A stretch of 6,999 bases of DNA from Microbacteriaceae bacterium (GCA_003454135.1 DMKW01000262.1:4071-11069); one strand, 5' to 3'. Positions 1 through 5,748 are shown, counted from the stretch's first letter. The notes: a model not told the origin generated them from the sequence alone. A program made the numbers and translations.

Positions 1-801
1 ATGGACATCGGCGTGTTCGCGGGCAACCACGAGTTCAGTCCGTCCCAGTACGAGATCAACCTCTGGCACGGCGAGGCGCTGCGGGCCGCGGACCGGACGT
101 TCCTGTTCAAGACCGCCGTGAAGGACATCGTCGCGCGGTCGGGCAAGCTTGCGACCTTCCTCGGCAAGCCGTGGAGCGACGAGGGCGGCAGCGGCTTCCA
201 CCTGCACTTCTCGGTCGTCGACGCGAGCGGCCGCAACCTCATGTCGGCGGCCGACGGCGGGCTCTCCGCCACCGCCAACATGCTCATCGCCGGCATCCTG
301 GACAATGCCGCGGCGCTCACCGCACTCACCAATCCCACCGTCAACGCGTTCAAGCGGCTCGGGCCGGACACGCTCGCGCCCTACCGCGCCAACTGGGGGC
401 ATGACAACCGCAGCGCGATGCTGCGCGTTCCGCCGGAGCGCGGCGCAGGCACCCGCCTGGAGGTGCGAGTCGGCGACGGGGCGGCGAACCCGTACCTCAT
501 GATCGCGGCGGTGCTCGCGGCCGGGCTCGACGGCATCCGGCGGGAACTCGCCGCGCCGGAGCCGGCCGAGGGCTGGGCCTACCAGAACGAGGCAGCCGAG
601 GTGCTGCCCGCCTCGCTAGAGGCCGCGCTCGACGCGCTCGATGCCAACTCGGTCATGCGGGACATCCTCGGCGCGGCCGCCGTCGACGTGTTCGGCGTGC
701 TCAAACGCGACGAGATCGAACGCTACGAGTCGGAAGTGCCCGATCCGAGCACTCGCGACGTCACCCAGTGGGAGATCGACGAGTACCTCGAGGACTACTA
801 G
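1..801 (+). CDS. Glutamine synthetase-family ligase, C-terminal part (5' end outside window); probable gamma-glutamyl-amine synthetase
   Basis: This is the C-terminal catalytic part of a type I glutamine synthetase-fold enzyme, which joins glutamate to ammonia or an amine using ATP. Visible family blocks, numbered from the first codon here, are NHEFSPSQYEINL (9-21, metal and glutamate site), GSGFHLHFS (63-71, ATP and metal), NPTVNAFKRL (111-120), WGHDNRSAMLRVP (132-144) and GTRLEVRVGDGAANPYL (149-165). Family members run about 440-460 residues, so roughly 180 N-terminal residues are missing. The ATG at position 1 is an internal methionine, not the start. The block around 132-144 reads HDNRSA where canonical GlnA has ARNRSA, and I see no GlnA-type adenylylation tyrosine block. 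Both suit a GlnA-like paralogue acting on an amine. The neighbouring permease and PuuC-type dehydrogenase support that reading. The exact amine (putrescine, ethanolamine, another) cannot be read from the sequence. The gene ends convergently with the decarboxylase-like gene, 32 bp away. Confidence 0.9.
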   Translation: MDIGVFAGNHEFSPSQYEINLWHGEALRAADRTFLFKTAVKDIVARSGKLATFLGKPWSDEGGSGFHLHFSVVDASGRNLMSAADGGLSATANMLIAGILDNAAALTALTNPTVNAFKRLGPDTLAPYRANWGHDNRSAMLRVPPERGAGTRLEVRVGDGAANPYLMIAAVLAAGLDGIRRELAAPEPAEGWAYQNEAAEVLPASLEAALDALDANSVMRDILGAAAVDVFGVLKRDEIERYESEVPDPSTRDVTQWEIDEYLEDY

Positions 802-811
802 CCCCCACCGG

Positions 812-826
812 GGGCGGATGCCGCCC
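812..826. terminator. GC-rich hairpin between convergent GS and decarboxylase-like genes
   Basis: Within the 32-bp gap between the two stop codons, GGGCGG (812-817) and CCGCCC (821-826) are perfect complements around an ATG triplet. A competing pairing, CCCCC with GGGGG at 802-814, also exists. There is no T-run on either side, so this would be a hairpin-only terminator, typical of high-GC genomes. It would serve both converging genes. The call rests on position and stem strength only. Confidence 0.5.
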
Positions 827-833
827 GCCCCGG

Positions 834-1643
834 TCAGACGGAGCGGGAGCGGTCGGCGATGAGTTCGCCGCCCGCAAAGGTGACGCCGAGTTCGCGGTAG
901 TAGCCGCCGAGAATCTCGCCGACGGGCAGGATCGAGTGCAGCTCGTCCCACGGCGAGTCCGCGAGCGAGAGCTCGGCGTCGCCGCGCCAGGCCTGGCCGA
1001 GGTCGGCGTCGACGCCGCCCATCGTCACGAGCTGGTCCATCGACAGGCCCTGGCCCTGGCTGATCGATGGCATGAAGCGGTTGTGCAGCATCCGGTGCCC
1101 GTTGACGAAGCCGTTGCCCTCCGATGGCTCGCGCAGGGTGACGACGGCGGATGCCAGGCGGTGGTCGTAGGCGGCGAGCGACGCCCCGAGCTGTGCGCCC
1201 GCCTCGAGCCGGGGGCTCGCCTTCCCGTGGGCGAAGATCCGCGTGACGTGCACCGAGCCGAGCTTCTTGGGGTAGCCCTGGAACCACCCGCGGCCCATCG
1301 CGAAGTCCTTGGTCACCCAGATCGCGACGCAGCGACTGTAGACCTCGCCCTGGTATGAACAGCGCACGACGACGAAGGCCTCGAGGTATTGCGACCGGAT
1401 CGGGTCGAGCAACTCGAGCCCGCCCTCGCTGCAGGACTGCCAGTCGGCCCAGATGATCGCCACGGCGCCCGGCCGCTCCGGCGCGAGGTCGATATCGGGC
1501 GGCAGGATGGCGCGCACGTTCGCCGGATCGGTGAGGTACTCGACGGTAAGCAGCGTGCCCGAGTAATACCAGGGCATCTTCGGCACGAGAGAGCTGGTCC
1601 CACGTGGCGTCAGCGGCGGCAGGAAGCCATTGAGTGCAGTCAT
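834..1643 (-). CDS. Acetoacetate decarboxylase-superfamily protein, reaction uncertain
   Basis: This 269-residue protein has the length and core motif of the acetoacetate decarboxylase (ADC) superfamily. The block GYPKKLGS (123-130) carries the lysine pair in which K126 matches the Schiff-base lysine K115 of the Clostridium acetobutylicum enzyme and K127 matches K116. E88 in QYLEAFVVV matches E76. Aligning by eye from memory, the position of Arg29 is occupied by Gly29, and Glu61 is also not conserved (the region reads AIIWADW). True acetoacetate decarboxylation is therefore doubtful. Other superfamily members use the same lysine for aldolase, dehydratase or related Schiff-base chemistry. I chose the ATG at 1643 because it gives the family N-terminus; the reading frame runs 58 codons further upstream, but through the promoter region. 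No Shine-Dalgarno precedes this ATG, and a -10-like TACACT lies 8 bases upstream, so the mRNA may be leaderless. The gene is divergent from the permease with a shared operator region, which suggests a role in the same amine pathway. Confidence 0.85.
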   Translation of the reverse strand: MTALNGFLPPLTPRGTSSLVPKMPWYYSGTLLTVEYLTDPANVRAILPPDIDLAPERPGAVAIIWADWQSCSEGGLELLDPIRSQYLEAFVVVRCSYQGEVYSRCVAIWVTKDFAMGRGWFQGYPKKLGSVHVTRIFAHGKASPRLEAGAQLGASLAAYDHRLASAVVTLREPSEGNGFVNGHRMLHNRFMPSISQGQGLSMDQLVTMGGVDADLGQAWRGDAELSLADSPWDELHSILPVGEILGGYYRELGVTFAGGELIADRSRSV

Positions 1644-1651
1644 AGCGCCAG

Positions 1652-1657
1652 AGTGTA
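1652..1657 (-). promoter_or_regulatory. Candidate -10 box for a leaderless decarboxylase-like mRNA
   Basis: Read on the minus strand this is TACACT, fitting the actinobacterial -10 pattern TANNNT. Only 8 bases separate it from the ATG at 1643, so transcription would begin at or next to the start codon. No purine-rich ribosome site lies before this ATG. With a 17-bp spacer, the -35 position (1675-1680) falls inside the operator-like palindrome and does not resemble TTGACA, so the promoter may depend on or be blocked by a regulator. Confidence 0.45.
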
Positions 1658-1674
1658 GCCCAGATCGCTCGTTG

Positions 1675-1686
1675 TTCGTATCCGAA
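1675..1686. promoter_or_regulatory. Operator-like palindrome, copy A (decarboxylase-like gene side)
   Basis: TTCGTATCCGAA has perfect TTCG/CGAA arms around four central bases. It differs by one base from copy C and by one base from the reverse complement of copy B. It lies about 32 bp upstream of the start of the decarboxylase-like gene and covers the -35 position of its candidate promoter. A dimeric transcription factor is the likely ligand; its family is not identifiable here. Confidence 0.6.
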
Positions 1687-1767
1687 TGACTTCGTTTCGA
1701 CCGACGGATGATTCTTGCCGCAACCCTTGACGCGCCAGCCAACATTCGACATTGTTTGTGTAAGTCG

Positions 1768-1779
1768 TTCGGATACGGA
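1768..1779. promoter_or_regulatory. Operator-like palindrome, copy B (permease side)
   Basis: TTCGGATACGGA is copy A in inverted orientation with one mismatch, which leaves its right half-site imperfect. It lies 37 bp upstream of the permease ATG. Its centre is about 22-23 bp upstream of a weak -10-like TACTCA at 1796-1801, nearly the same geometry as copy A with its own gene. Confidence 0.55.
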
Positions 1780-1803
1780 CGATCTGGGCATCCACTACTC
1801 AAC

Positions 1804-1809
1804 GAGGAG
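1804..1809 (+). promoter_or_regulatory. Ribosome binding site that fixes the permease start
   Basis: GAGGAG sits 7 bases before the ATG at 1817. It selects this start over the in-frame extension that opens at 1715, which would translate through the operator region. Confidence 0.85.
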
Positions 1810-1816
1810 TAAATCA

Positions 1817-3310
1817 ATGGCGCTTACCCGAGAATCGTCCGACCTGGACACCAGGACCACGCTTCGCCCCGGACGCCTCGGCGTGATCGGGATCGTCTTC
1901 TTCGTCGTCGCGGCCGCCGCGCCGCTCGTCGGCATGACGGGCGCGGTGCCCGTCGCCATCGTTCTCGGCAACGGCGCGGCCGCCCCGGGCGCCTACCTCG
2001 TTGTGGGCATCACCCTTCTTCTTTTCAGCGTCGGCTACGCCGCCATGAGCACTCGGGTCACCAACGCCGGCGCCTTTTTCGCCTACATTGGGCGGGGCCT
2101 CGGCCAGCACGCCGGAATCGCCTCGGCGTTCGTCTCGATCCTCGCCTACGTGGCGGTGCAGCTCGCGATCTACGGCTTCTTCGGCGGCCTCTTCGCCGCC
2201 CAGGTGGGCATTCTGCCGTGGTGGGCGTGGACGCTCATCGCGTGGATCGTCGTGACCGCCCTGTCGCTCCTGAGCGTCGACGTCGGCGCAAAGGTACTCG
2301 GCGGACTCATGTTGCTCGAACTGACCGCGCTCGTGGTCACCTCCATCGCGATCCTCCTCAACGGCGGCCCGGAGGGTGTCAATTTCGCCGCGTCGTTCTC
2401 GCCGGACAAGATCCTCGTCGGAGGCCTCGCCGGTTCGGCCGGCATCGCCTTCGCCTTCGCCTTCGCCTCCTTCATCGGGTTCGAGGCGACGGCCATCTAC
2501 GGTGAGGAGTCGAAAGACCCCAAGAGGGTCGTGCCCAAGGCCACCTACCTCGCGGTCGGCGTGATCACGGTGCTGTTCGCCCTTACGTCGTTCGCGATGG
2601 TCACCGGAATGGGGTCATCGGTCGTCGTCGACAAGACCGCCGAGCTTTCCAACAAGCTCGCGGACCCGGCCGCCGTGCTGTTCTCGCTCGCCACCCACTT
2701 CGTGGGGCCGTGGATGGCGACGGTCATGAGCATCCTCGTACTCTCGAGCCTGTTTGCCGGACTCCTCGCCTTCCAGAACGCGGCGAGCCGCTACCTGTTC
2801 GCCATGGCGCGGGGCGGGGTGCTGCCGGTCTCGCTCAGCCGGGTCAACCGGCGAGGGGCCCCCAGCAACGCCTCGCTCACGACCTCGGTCATCAGCGGGC
2901 TAGTCATCGCGATCTTCGCGGTGTTCCAGCTCGACCCGGTACTCAACCTGTTCTTCTGGTTCAGCGGGCTCGCCGTCGTCGCGATCGTGCTCATCGAAAT
3001 CCTCGTGTGTGTCGCGGTGATCGCGTACTTCCGCGGGAACAAGGGCACCGAGAACGTGTTCCAGTCGATCATCGCCCCGGTGCTCGCGACGATCGGCCTC
3101 GTGCTCGGCGAGTACCTGCTCATGTCGCGGTTTGGCCTGCTCGCCGGCACCGTGGCCGAAGGCGTCGATCCGTCCACCACCTCGTGGGGGCTCAGCCCGA
3201 TCGGCTGGGTGCTCGTGCTGCTGCCGTTCGCCCTGCTCGCGGTCGGTTTCGTTGTGTCGCGCACTCGCAGGTCCGTCAACGACGAACTCCTGAGGGACGT
3301 TCTGTCCTGA
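1817..3310 (+). CDS. APC-superfamily amino acid/polyamine permease
   Basis: The 497-residue protein has about twelve hydrophobic segments, which fits the amino acid-polyamine-organocation (APC) superfamily. It should be a cytoplasmic-membrane, ion-coupled importer of an amino acid or amine. Family blocks include an N-terminal first helix with AAAAPLVGMTG (32-42), SFIGFEATAIYGEESKDPKR (218-237) followed by VVPKATY, and NAASRYLFAMARGGVLP (321-337). The first membrane segment starts near residue 21 and the last ends near 481, followed by a short basic tail. The start is set by GAGGAG 7 bases upstream. The gene is divergent from the decarboxylase-like gene through a mirrored operator region and convergent with the aldehyde dehydrogenase, separated by a strong hairpin. 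PuuP-type uptake of a polyamine or related amine is the best inference from context. The motifs do not separate this from amino acid transport. Confidence 0.9.
   Translation: MALTRESSDLDTRTTLRPGRLGVIGIVFFVVAAAAPLVGMTGAVPVAIVLGNGAAAPGAYLVVGITLLLFSVGYAAMSTRVTNAGAFFAYIGRGLGQHAGIASAFVSILAYVAVQLAIYGFFGGLFAAQVGILPWWAWTLIAWIVVTALSLLSVDVGAKVLGGLMLLELTALVVTSIAILLNGGPEGVNFAASFSPDKILVGGLAGSAGIAFAFAFASFIGFEATAIYGEESKDPKRVVPKATYLAVGVITVLFALTSFAMVTGMGSSVVVDKTAELSNKLADPAAVLFSLATHFVGPWMATVMSILVLSSLFAGLLAFQNAASRYLFAMARGGVLPVSLSRVNRRGAPSNASLTTSVISGLVIAIFAVFQLDPVLNLFFWFSGLAVVAIVLIEILVCVAVIAYFRGNKGTENVFQSIIAPVLATIGLVLGEYLLMSRFGLLAGTVAEGVDPSTTSWGLSPIGWVLVLLPFALLAVGFVVSRTRRSVNDELLRDVLS
2445..2468 (+). repeat. Four perfect tandem TCGCCT hexamers inside the permease gene
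   Basis: TCGCCT is repeated four times without a mismatch and encodes the alternating Ala-Phe stretch IAFAFAFAS (residues 210-218) leading into the conserved GFEAT block. A hexamer repeat keeps frame when copies are gained or lost, so slippage would lengthen or shorten a membrane helix by two residues rather than break the gene. Confidence 0.8.
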
Positions 3311-3315
3311 TCCAC

Positions 3316-3364
3316 CGGCGAAGGAACGCCCCACCCGAGGAAACGGCGGGATGTTCCTTCGCCG
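3316..3364. terminator. Bidirectional hairpin between convergent permease and aldehyde dehydrogenase
   Basis: CGGCGAAGGAAC (3316-3327) and GTTCCTTCGCCG (3353-3364) are a perfect 12-bp inverted repeat with a 25-base loop. Inside the loop CCCG (3334-3337) can pair with CGGG (3347-3350). The structure fills the 56-bp gap between the two stop codons and ends two bases from the dehydrogenase stop. There is no clear T-run on either strand. It probably terminates both genes. Confidence 0.75.
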
Positions 3365-3366
3365 CT

Positions 3367-4884
3367 CTAGAGGTGGATGAACGTGGTCTTAAGTTCGGTG
3401 TACTTGTCGAGCGCGTGCCTGGACTTGTCCCGCCCGTTGCCGGAGAGCTTGTAGCCTCCGAACGGCACCGTGAGGTCGCCCTCCTCGTAGCAATTGACCC
3501 ACACCGTGCCGGCGCGGAGCCGGCGGGAGAGCCGGTGCACCTTCGAGACGTCGGAGGTCCAGAGGCCGGCGGCGAGCCCGTAGTCGGAGTTGTTGGCCAC
3601 GCGCACCGCCTCGTCTTCGTCGCGCACCGTGACGATGGCCAGCACCGGTCCGAAGACCTCCTGCTGGGCGAGGCGCGAATCGGCAGACACCCCGGCGACG
3701 ATCGTCGGTTCGAAGTACGCGCCGCCATCGGGCAGGGCGGCTGACGCCGCCGACACCGATCCTCCCGTGAGAACCTCGGCGCCGTCTTCCCGGGCGTGCA
3801 GAACGTGCCGCTCGACCTCCGCGATCCGCGCCCGGGAGGCGAGCGGGCCCATGCCCGTCGCCGGGTCGAGCGGATCGCCAGGTCGGTAGTCGGCCGAGCG
3901 GGCGAGCACGCCGGCGATCACCTCATCGGCGATGTCCTGGTGCACGATGAGGCGCGACGGGGCGGTGCACATCTGTCCGGCGTTGAAGAAGATCCCCCAG
4001 GCGGCCGTCGAGATTGCCGTCTCGAGGTCTGGCGCGTCCGGAAGGATGATGTTGCCCGACTTGCCGCCGAGTTCGAGCCAGGTGCGCTTGAGGTTCGACT
4101 GCGCCGAGTACTCGAGGTACGCGCGCCCCACGAGGGTAGATCCCGTGAACGCGAGCGCATCGACCTGCGGATGAAGGCCGAGGTGCCTGCCGAGCACGGA
4201 GCCGCTGCCGGGAACGACGTTGAGCACCCCGGGAGGGATGCCGGCCTCGATCGCGAGCTCGGCCATCCGCAGCGCCGAGAGCGAGCTCAGCTCTGACGGT
4301 TTGTGCACGATCGTGCAACCGACCGCGAGCGCCGGGGCGATCTTCCACGCGGCGAGGGTGAGCGGAAAGTTCCACGGCGTGACGACGCCGACGACGCCGA
4401 CCGGCTCGCGAGTGATCAGTGCGAGGTCGTCCGGCCCCACCGGCGAGGTCTCGTCGAGTTCCTTGTCGGCCAGTTCGGCATACCAGCGATAGGTGGCAAG
4501 CACGGCGCGTAGCTCGATCGTCCACGAGTCGTCGATCGGCTTGCCCATCTCGAGGCTGACCATGAGGGCGAGCTCGTCGCGGTGCTCCTCGATGAGGGCG
4601 GCCCAGCGCAACAGCAGTTCCTTGCGCGTGCGCGGGGCAAAGGCCGGCCATGGCCCGTCGTCGAACGCGCGGCGGGCCGCGGAGATCGCGAGGTCGAGGT
4701 CGGCGATCGATCCGGACGGCACGTTCGCGAGCAGACGCCCGTCTCGGGGCGCGAGATGCGCGAAGCTCTGCTCGTCCTGGGGTGCGGTCTGCTTGCCGTC
4801 GATCACGAGCCGCTGGGGCCAGTGCATCCCCTCGGCGAGGGTCGCCCACTCGTCTCGTGAGTGTCCTGCTGTCGTCTTCGTCAT
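3367..4884 (-). CDS. PuuC-type NAD(P)-dependent aldehyde dehydrogenase
   Basis: The 505-residue protein is a full-length aldehyde dehydrogenase. Visible are PWNFP (170-174) with oxyanion-hole N172, HKPSE (194-198) with the cofactor-binding lysine, FTGSTLVG (246-253) in the Rossmann fold, general base E271 in LELGGK, catalytic C306 in GQMCTAP, and EVFGP (409-413). The C-terminal stretch VPFGGYKLSGNGRDKS (473-488) and TELKT closely resemble E. coli PuuC, the gamma-glutamyl-gamma-aminobutyraldehyde dehydrogenase of putrescine breakdown. Neighbouring glutamine synthetase-like and permease genes fit that role, though other aminoaldehydes are possible. The start is not certain. The ATG at 4884 matches the family N-terminus but has no good Shine-Dalgarno. 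An in-frame GTG at 4921-4923 would add 13 Arg-rich residues and lies 5 bases after a -10-like TACCCT, so a leaderless start there is possible. A copy of the locus operator lies just upstream. Confidence 0.9.
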   Translation of the reverse strand: MTKTTAGHSRDEWATLAEGMHWPQRLVIDGKQTAPQDEQSFAHLAPRDGRLLANVPSGSIADLDLAISAARRAFDDGPWPAFAPRTRKELLLRWAALIEEHRDELALMVSLEMGKPIDDSWTIELRAVLATYRWYAELADKELDETSPVGPDDLALITREPVGVVGVVTPWNFPLTLAAWKIAPALAVGCTIVHKPSELSSLSALRMAELAIEAGIPPGVLNVVPGSGSVLGRHLGLHPQVDALAFTGSTLVGRAYLEYSAQSNLKRTWLELGGKSGNIILPDAPDLETAISTAAWGIFFNAGQMCTAPSRLIVHQDIADEVIAGVLARSADYRPGDPLDPATGMGPLASRARIAEVERHVLHAREDGAEVLTGGSVSAASAALPDGGAYFEPTIVAGVSADSRLAQQEVFGPVLAIVTVRDEDEAVRVANNSDYGLAAGLWTSDVSKVHRLSRRLRAGTVWVNCYEEGDLTVPFGGYKLSGNGRDKSRHALDKYTELKTTFIHL

Positions 4885-4927
4885 TAACAGGGTCCGATCT
4901 CTCGTGCGACGGCGTCGTTGCACTTCA

Positions 4928-4933
4928 AGGGTA
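4928..4933 (-). promoter_or_regulatory. Candidate -10 box for the aldehyde dehydrogenase
   Basis: On the minus strand this reads TACCCT (TANNNT pattern). With a 17-bp spacer, operator copy C would lie within the spacer, so a bound regulator would cover the promoter. The -35 position reads ATGCCG, a poor match. The 93-bp gap after the upstream membrane-protein gene and this site suggest the dehydrogenase has its own promoter. The evidence is positional only. Confidence 0.35.
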
Positions 4934-4938
4934 GATCA

Positions 4939-4950
4939 TTCGTACCCGAA
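4939..4950. promoter_or_regulatory. Operator-like palindrome, copy C (aldehyde dehydrogenase side)
   Basis: TTCGTACCCGAA has perfect TTCG/CGAA arms and matches copy A at 11 of 12 positions. On the plus strand the flanking TCA before TTCG and the C after CGAA also match the reverse complement of copy A. It lies 54 bp upstream of the dehydrogenase ATG. Finding it outside coding sequence and before a gene of the same pathway, about 3.2 kb from copies A and B, is the main evidence that it is a real operator. Confidence 0.6.
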
Positions 4951-4977
4951 CGGCATGGGCCGCGTCGACGTACTGCC

Positions 4978-5736
4978 CTAATAGCCGTCTGGCCAGGTGA
5001 ACGGTGCCGACGCTGTCGCCGTCTCGCCGGCCGCGGCGTAGACGATGTCGATGTTCTGGTGGTTCGCGAAAACGATCGACGCGGGGTTTCCGTCGACTTT
5101 CTTGCCGTCCACGAACACCGTGAGGGTGTGCCCGTCGGCCGTCGAGTAGCCGCCGATTCGGGTGGCGTCGAGCGCGACATCCCATTCCGTGAAAAACTGC
5201 CCGAGAGTGAACGTGCTCGCCACGGGCGACTCCACGTGGATGATGCCCGTCGAGTCGTGTGTGTGCAGCGGCGAGATCTTCTGCTGGGCGACGTCGATGC
5301 CGATGTCCGCCGGCAGGTCGGCGGCCCGCCCGTCGATCGTGACGCTCAGGTGCGAGTGGATGTGCTCGACGGTGCCCTCCGAGCTCAACATGGGCAGGCC
5401 GGCGGCCGCCGTGCGGGCGGACGCGTCGGCGGGCGCGGGCCAGGGGGCCGGCGCATCGGCGCCCTTCGCCGCGATGGCGGGAGAGGACGGGATGTCCGTG
5501 ATCGAGTTCGTGTCGGAAGTCGGCGAGTCCGAGGTCGAGGAGGCGGGTTGCGATCGCCCATTCACGACCACGATCGTCACGACCGCGACGATCGCAACTG
5601 CTGCCAGGACGACTCCGCCCCAGCGGAGAAGACGGCCGCGGCGCTCCCGTCGGATTTCCGCGTCTCGCAATGCTGCCGCGTGTGCTCGGCGCGCTTCGGC
5701 CTTCTGCTGGGCGGAGGGGGTCGGTTCGGGGCTCAC
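4978..5736 (-). CDS. Single-pass membrane protein with extracytoplasmic His-rich domain, function unknown
   Basis: This 252-residue protein begins with a charged, probably helical cytoplasmic stretch (10-38, rich in Arg, Lys and Ala), then one membrane helix (about 39-59), a Ser/Thr/Pro/Ala-rich linker (61-115) and a C-terminal domain of about 135 residues that should lie outside the membrane. That domain holds two histidine clusters: EHIHSHLSV (124-132, H125/H127/H129) and SPLHTHDSTGIIHVES (155-170, H158/H160/H167). FTLGQFFTEW (176-185) follows. I recall this arrangement in uncharacterised actinobacterial proteins, some near DsbA-like thiol oxidoreductases, but I cannot name a family. The clusters suggest metal binding; this is inference. 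The protein has no cysteine at all, so it is not itself a thiol enzyme. The GTG at 5736 is the first start in frame that gives this topology. No Shine-Dalgarno is visible, and TAGCCT (5743-5748) 6 bases upstream could be a -10 box for a leaderless mRNA. It is followed on the same strand, after 93 bp, by the aldehyde dehydrogenase. Confidence 0.8.
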   Translation of the reverse strand: MSPEPTPSAQQKAEARRAHAAALRDAEIRRERRGRLLRWGGVVLAAVAIVAVVTIVVVNGRSQPASSTSDSPTSDTNSITDIPSSPAIAAKGADAPAPWPAPADASARTAAAGLPMLSSEGTVEHIHSHLSVTIDGRAADLPADIGIDVAQQKISPLHTHDSTGIIHVESPVASTFTLGQFFTEWDVALDATRIGGYSTADGHTLTVFVDGKKVDGNPASIVFANHQNIDIVYAAAGETATASAPFTWPDGY

Positions 5737-5742
5737 TCACGC

Positions 5743-5748
5743 AGGCTA
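5743..5748 (-). promoter_or_regulatory. Candidate -10 box for a leaderless His-domain membrane protein mRNA
   Basis: Minus strand reads TAGCCT (TANNNT), with exactly 6 bases before the GTG at 5736. No ribosome site is visible, which is compatible with a leaderless transcript. No -35 match was found. Confidence 0.3.

Larger units (their letters stand above)
1658..1789. repeat. Bipartite inverted repeat in the divergent decarboxylase-like/permease control region
   Basis: Two pairs of arms face each other across the intergenic region. The outer arms are a perfect 10-bp inverted repeat, GCCCAGATCG (1658-1667) and CGATCTGGGC (1780-1789). The inner arms match at 15 of 16 positions, CGTATCCGAATGACTT (1677-1692) and AAGTCGTTCGGATACG (1762-1777). 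The distance between inner and outer arm differs (9 bp on the left, 2 bp on the right). Each gene thus has its own copy of the same two elements in the same order relative to its transcription. This looks like mirrored promoter/operator modules rather than a hairpin, since about 69 bp separate the inner arms. Confidence 0.75.

Noticed and set aside
1..3. ATG at the first base as the true start of the glutamine synthetase-like gene
   Set aside because: The peptide that follows is already inside the catalytic domain, and about 180 residues of the N-terminal part are missing, so this is an internal methionine at the window edge.
1715..1816. N-terminal extension of the permease frame starting at 1715
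   Set aside because: It reads through the operator region, encodes non-membrane sequence untypical of the family, and the ATG at 1817 has an excellent GAGGAG 7 bases upstream.
1644..1817. N-terminal extension of the decarboxylase-like frame toward 1817
   Set aside because: The 58 extra residues overlap the inverted repeat and are not like the family N-terminus, while the ATG at 1643 gives the normal length of about 270 residues.
616..4849. Many long overlapping open frames rich in Arg, Ala, Pro and Gly on the strand opposite the real genes
   Set aside because: High GC content suppresses stop codons. These translations are low-complexity, lack motifs, and overlap genes with clear family motifs.
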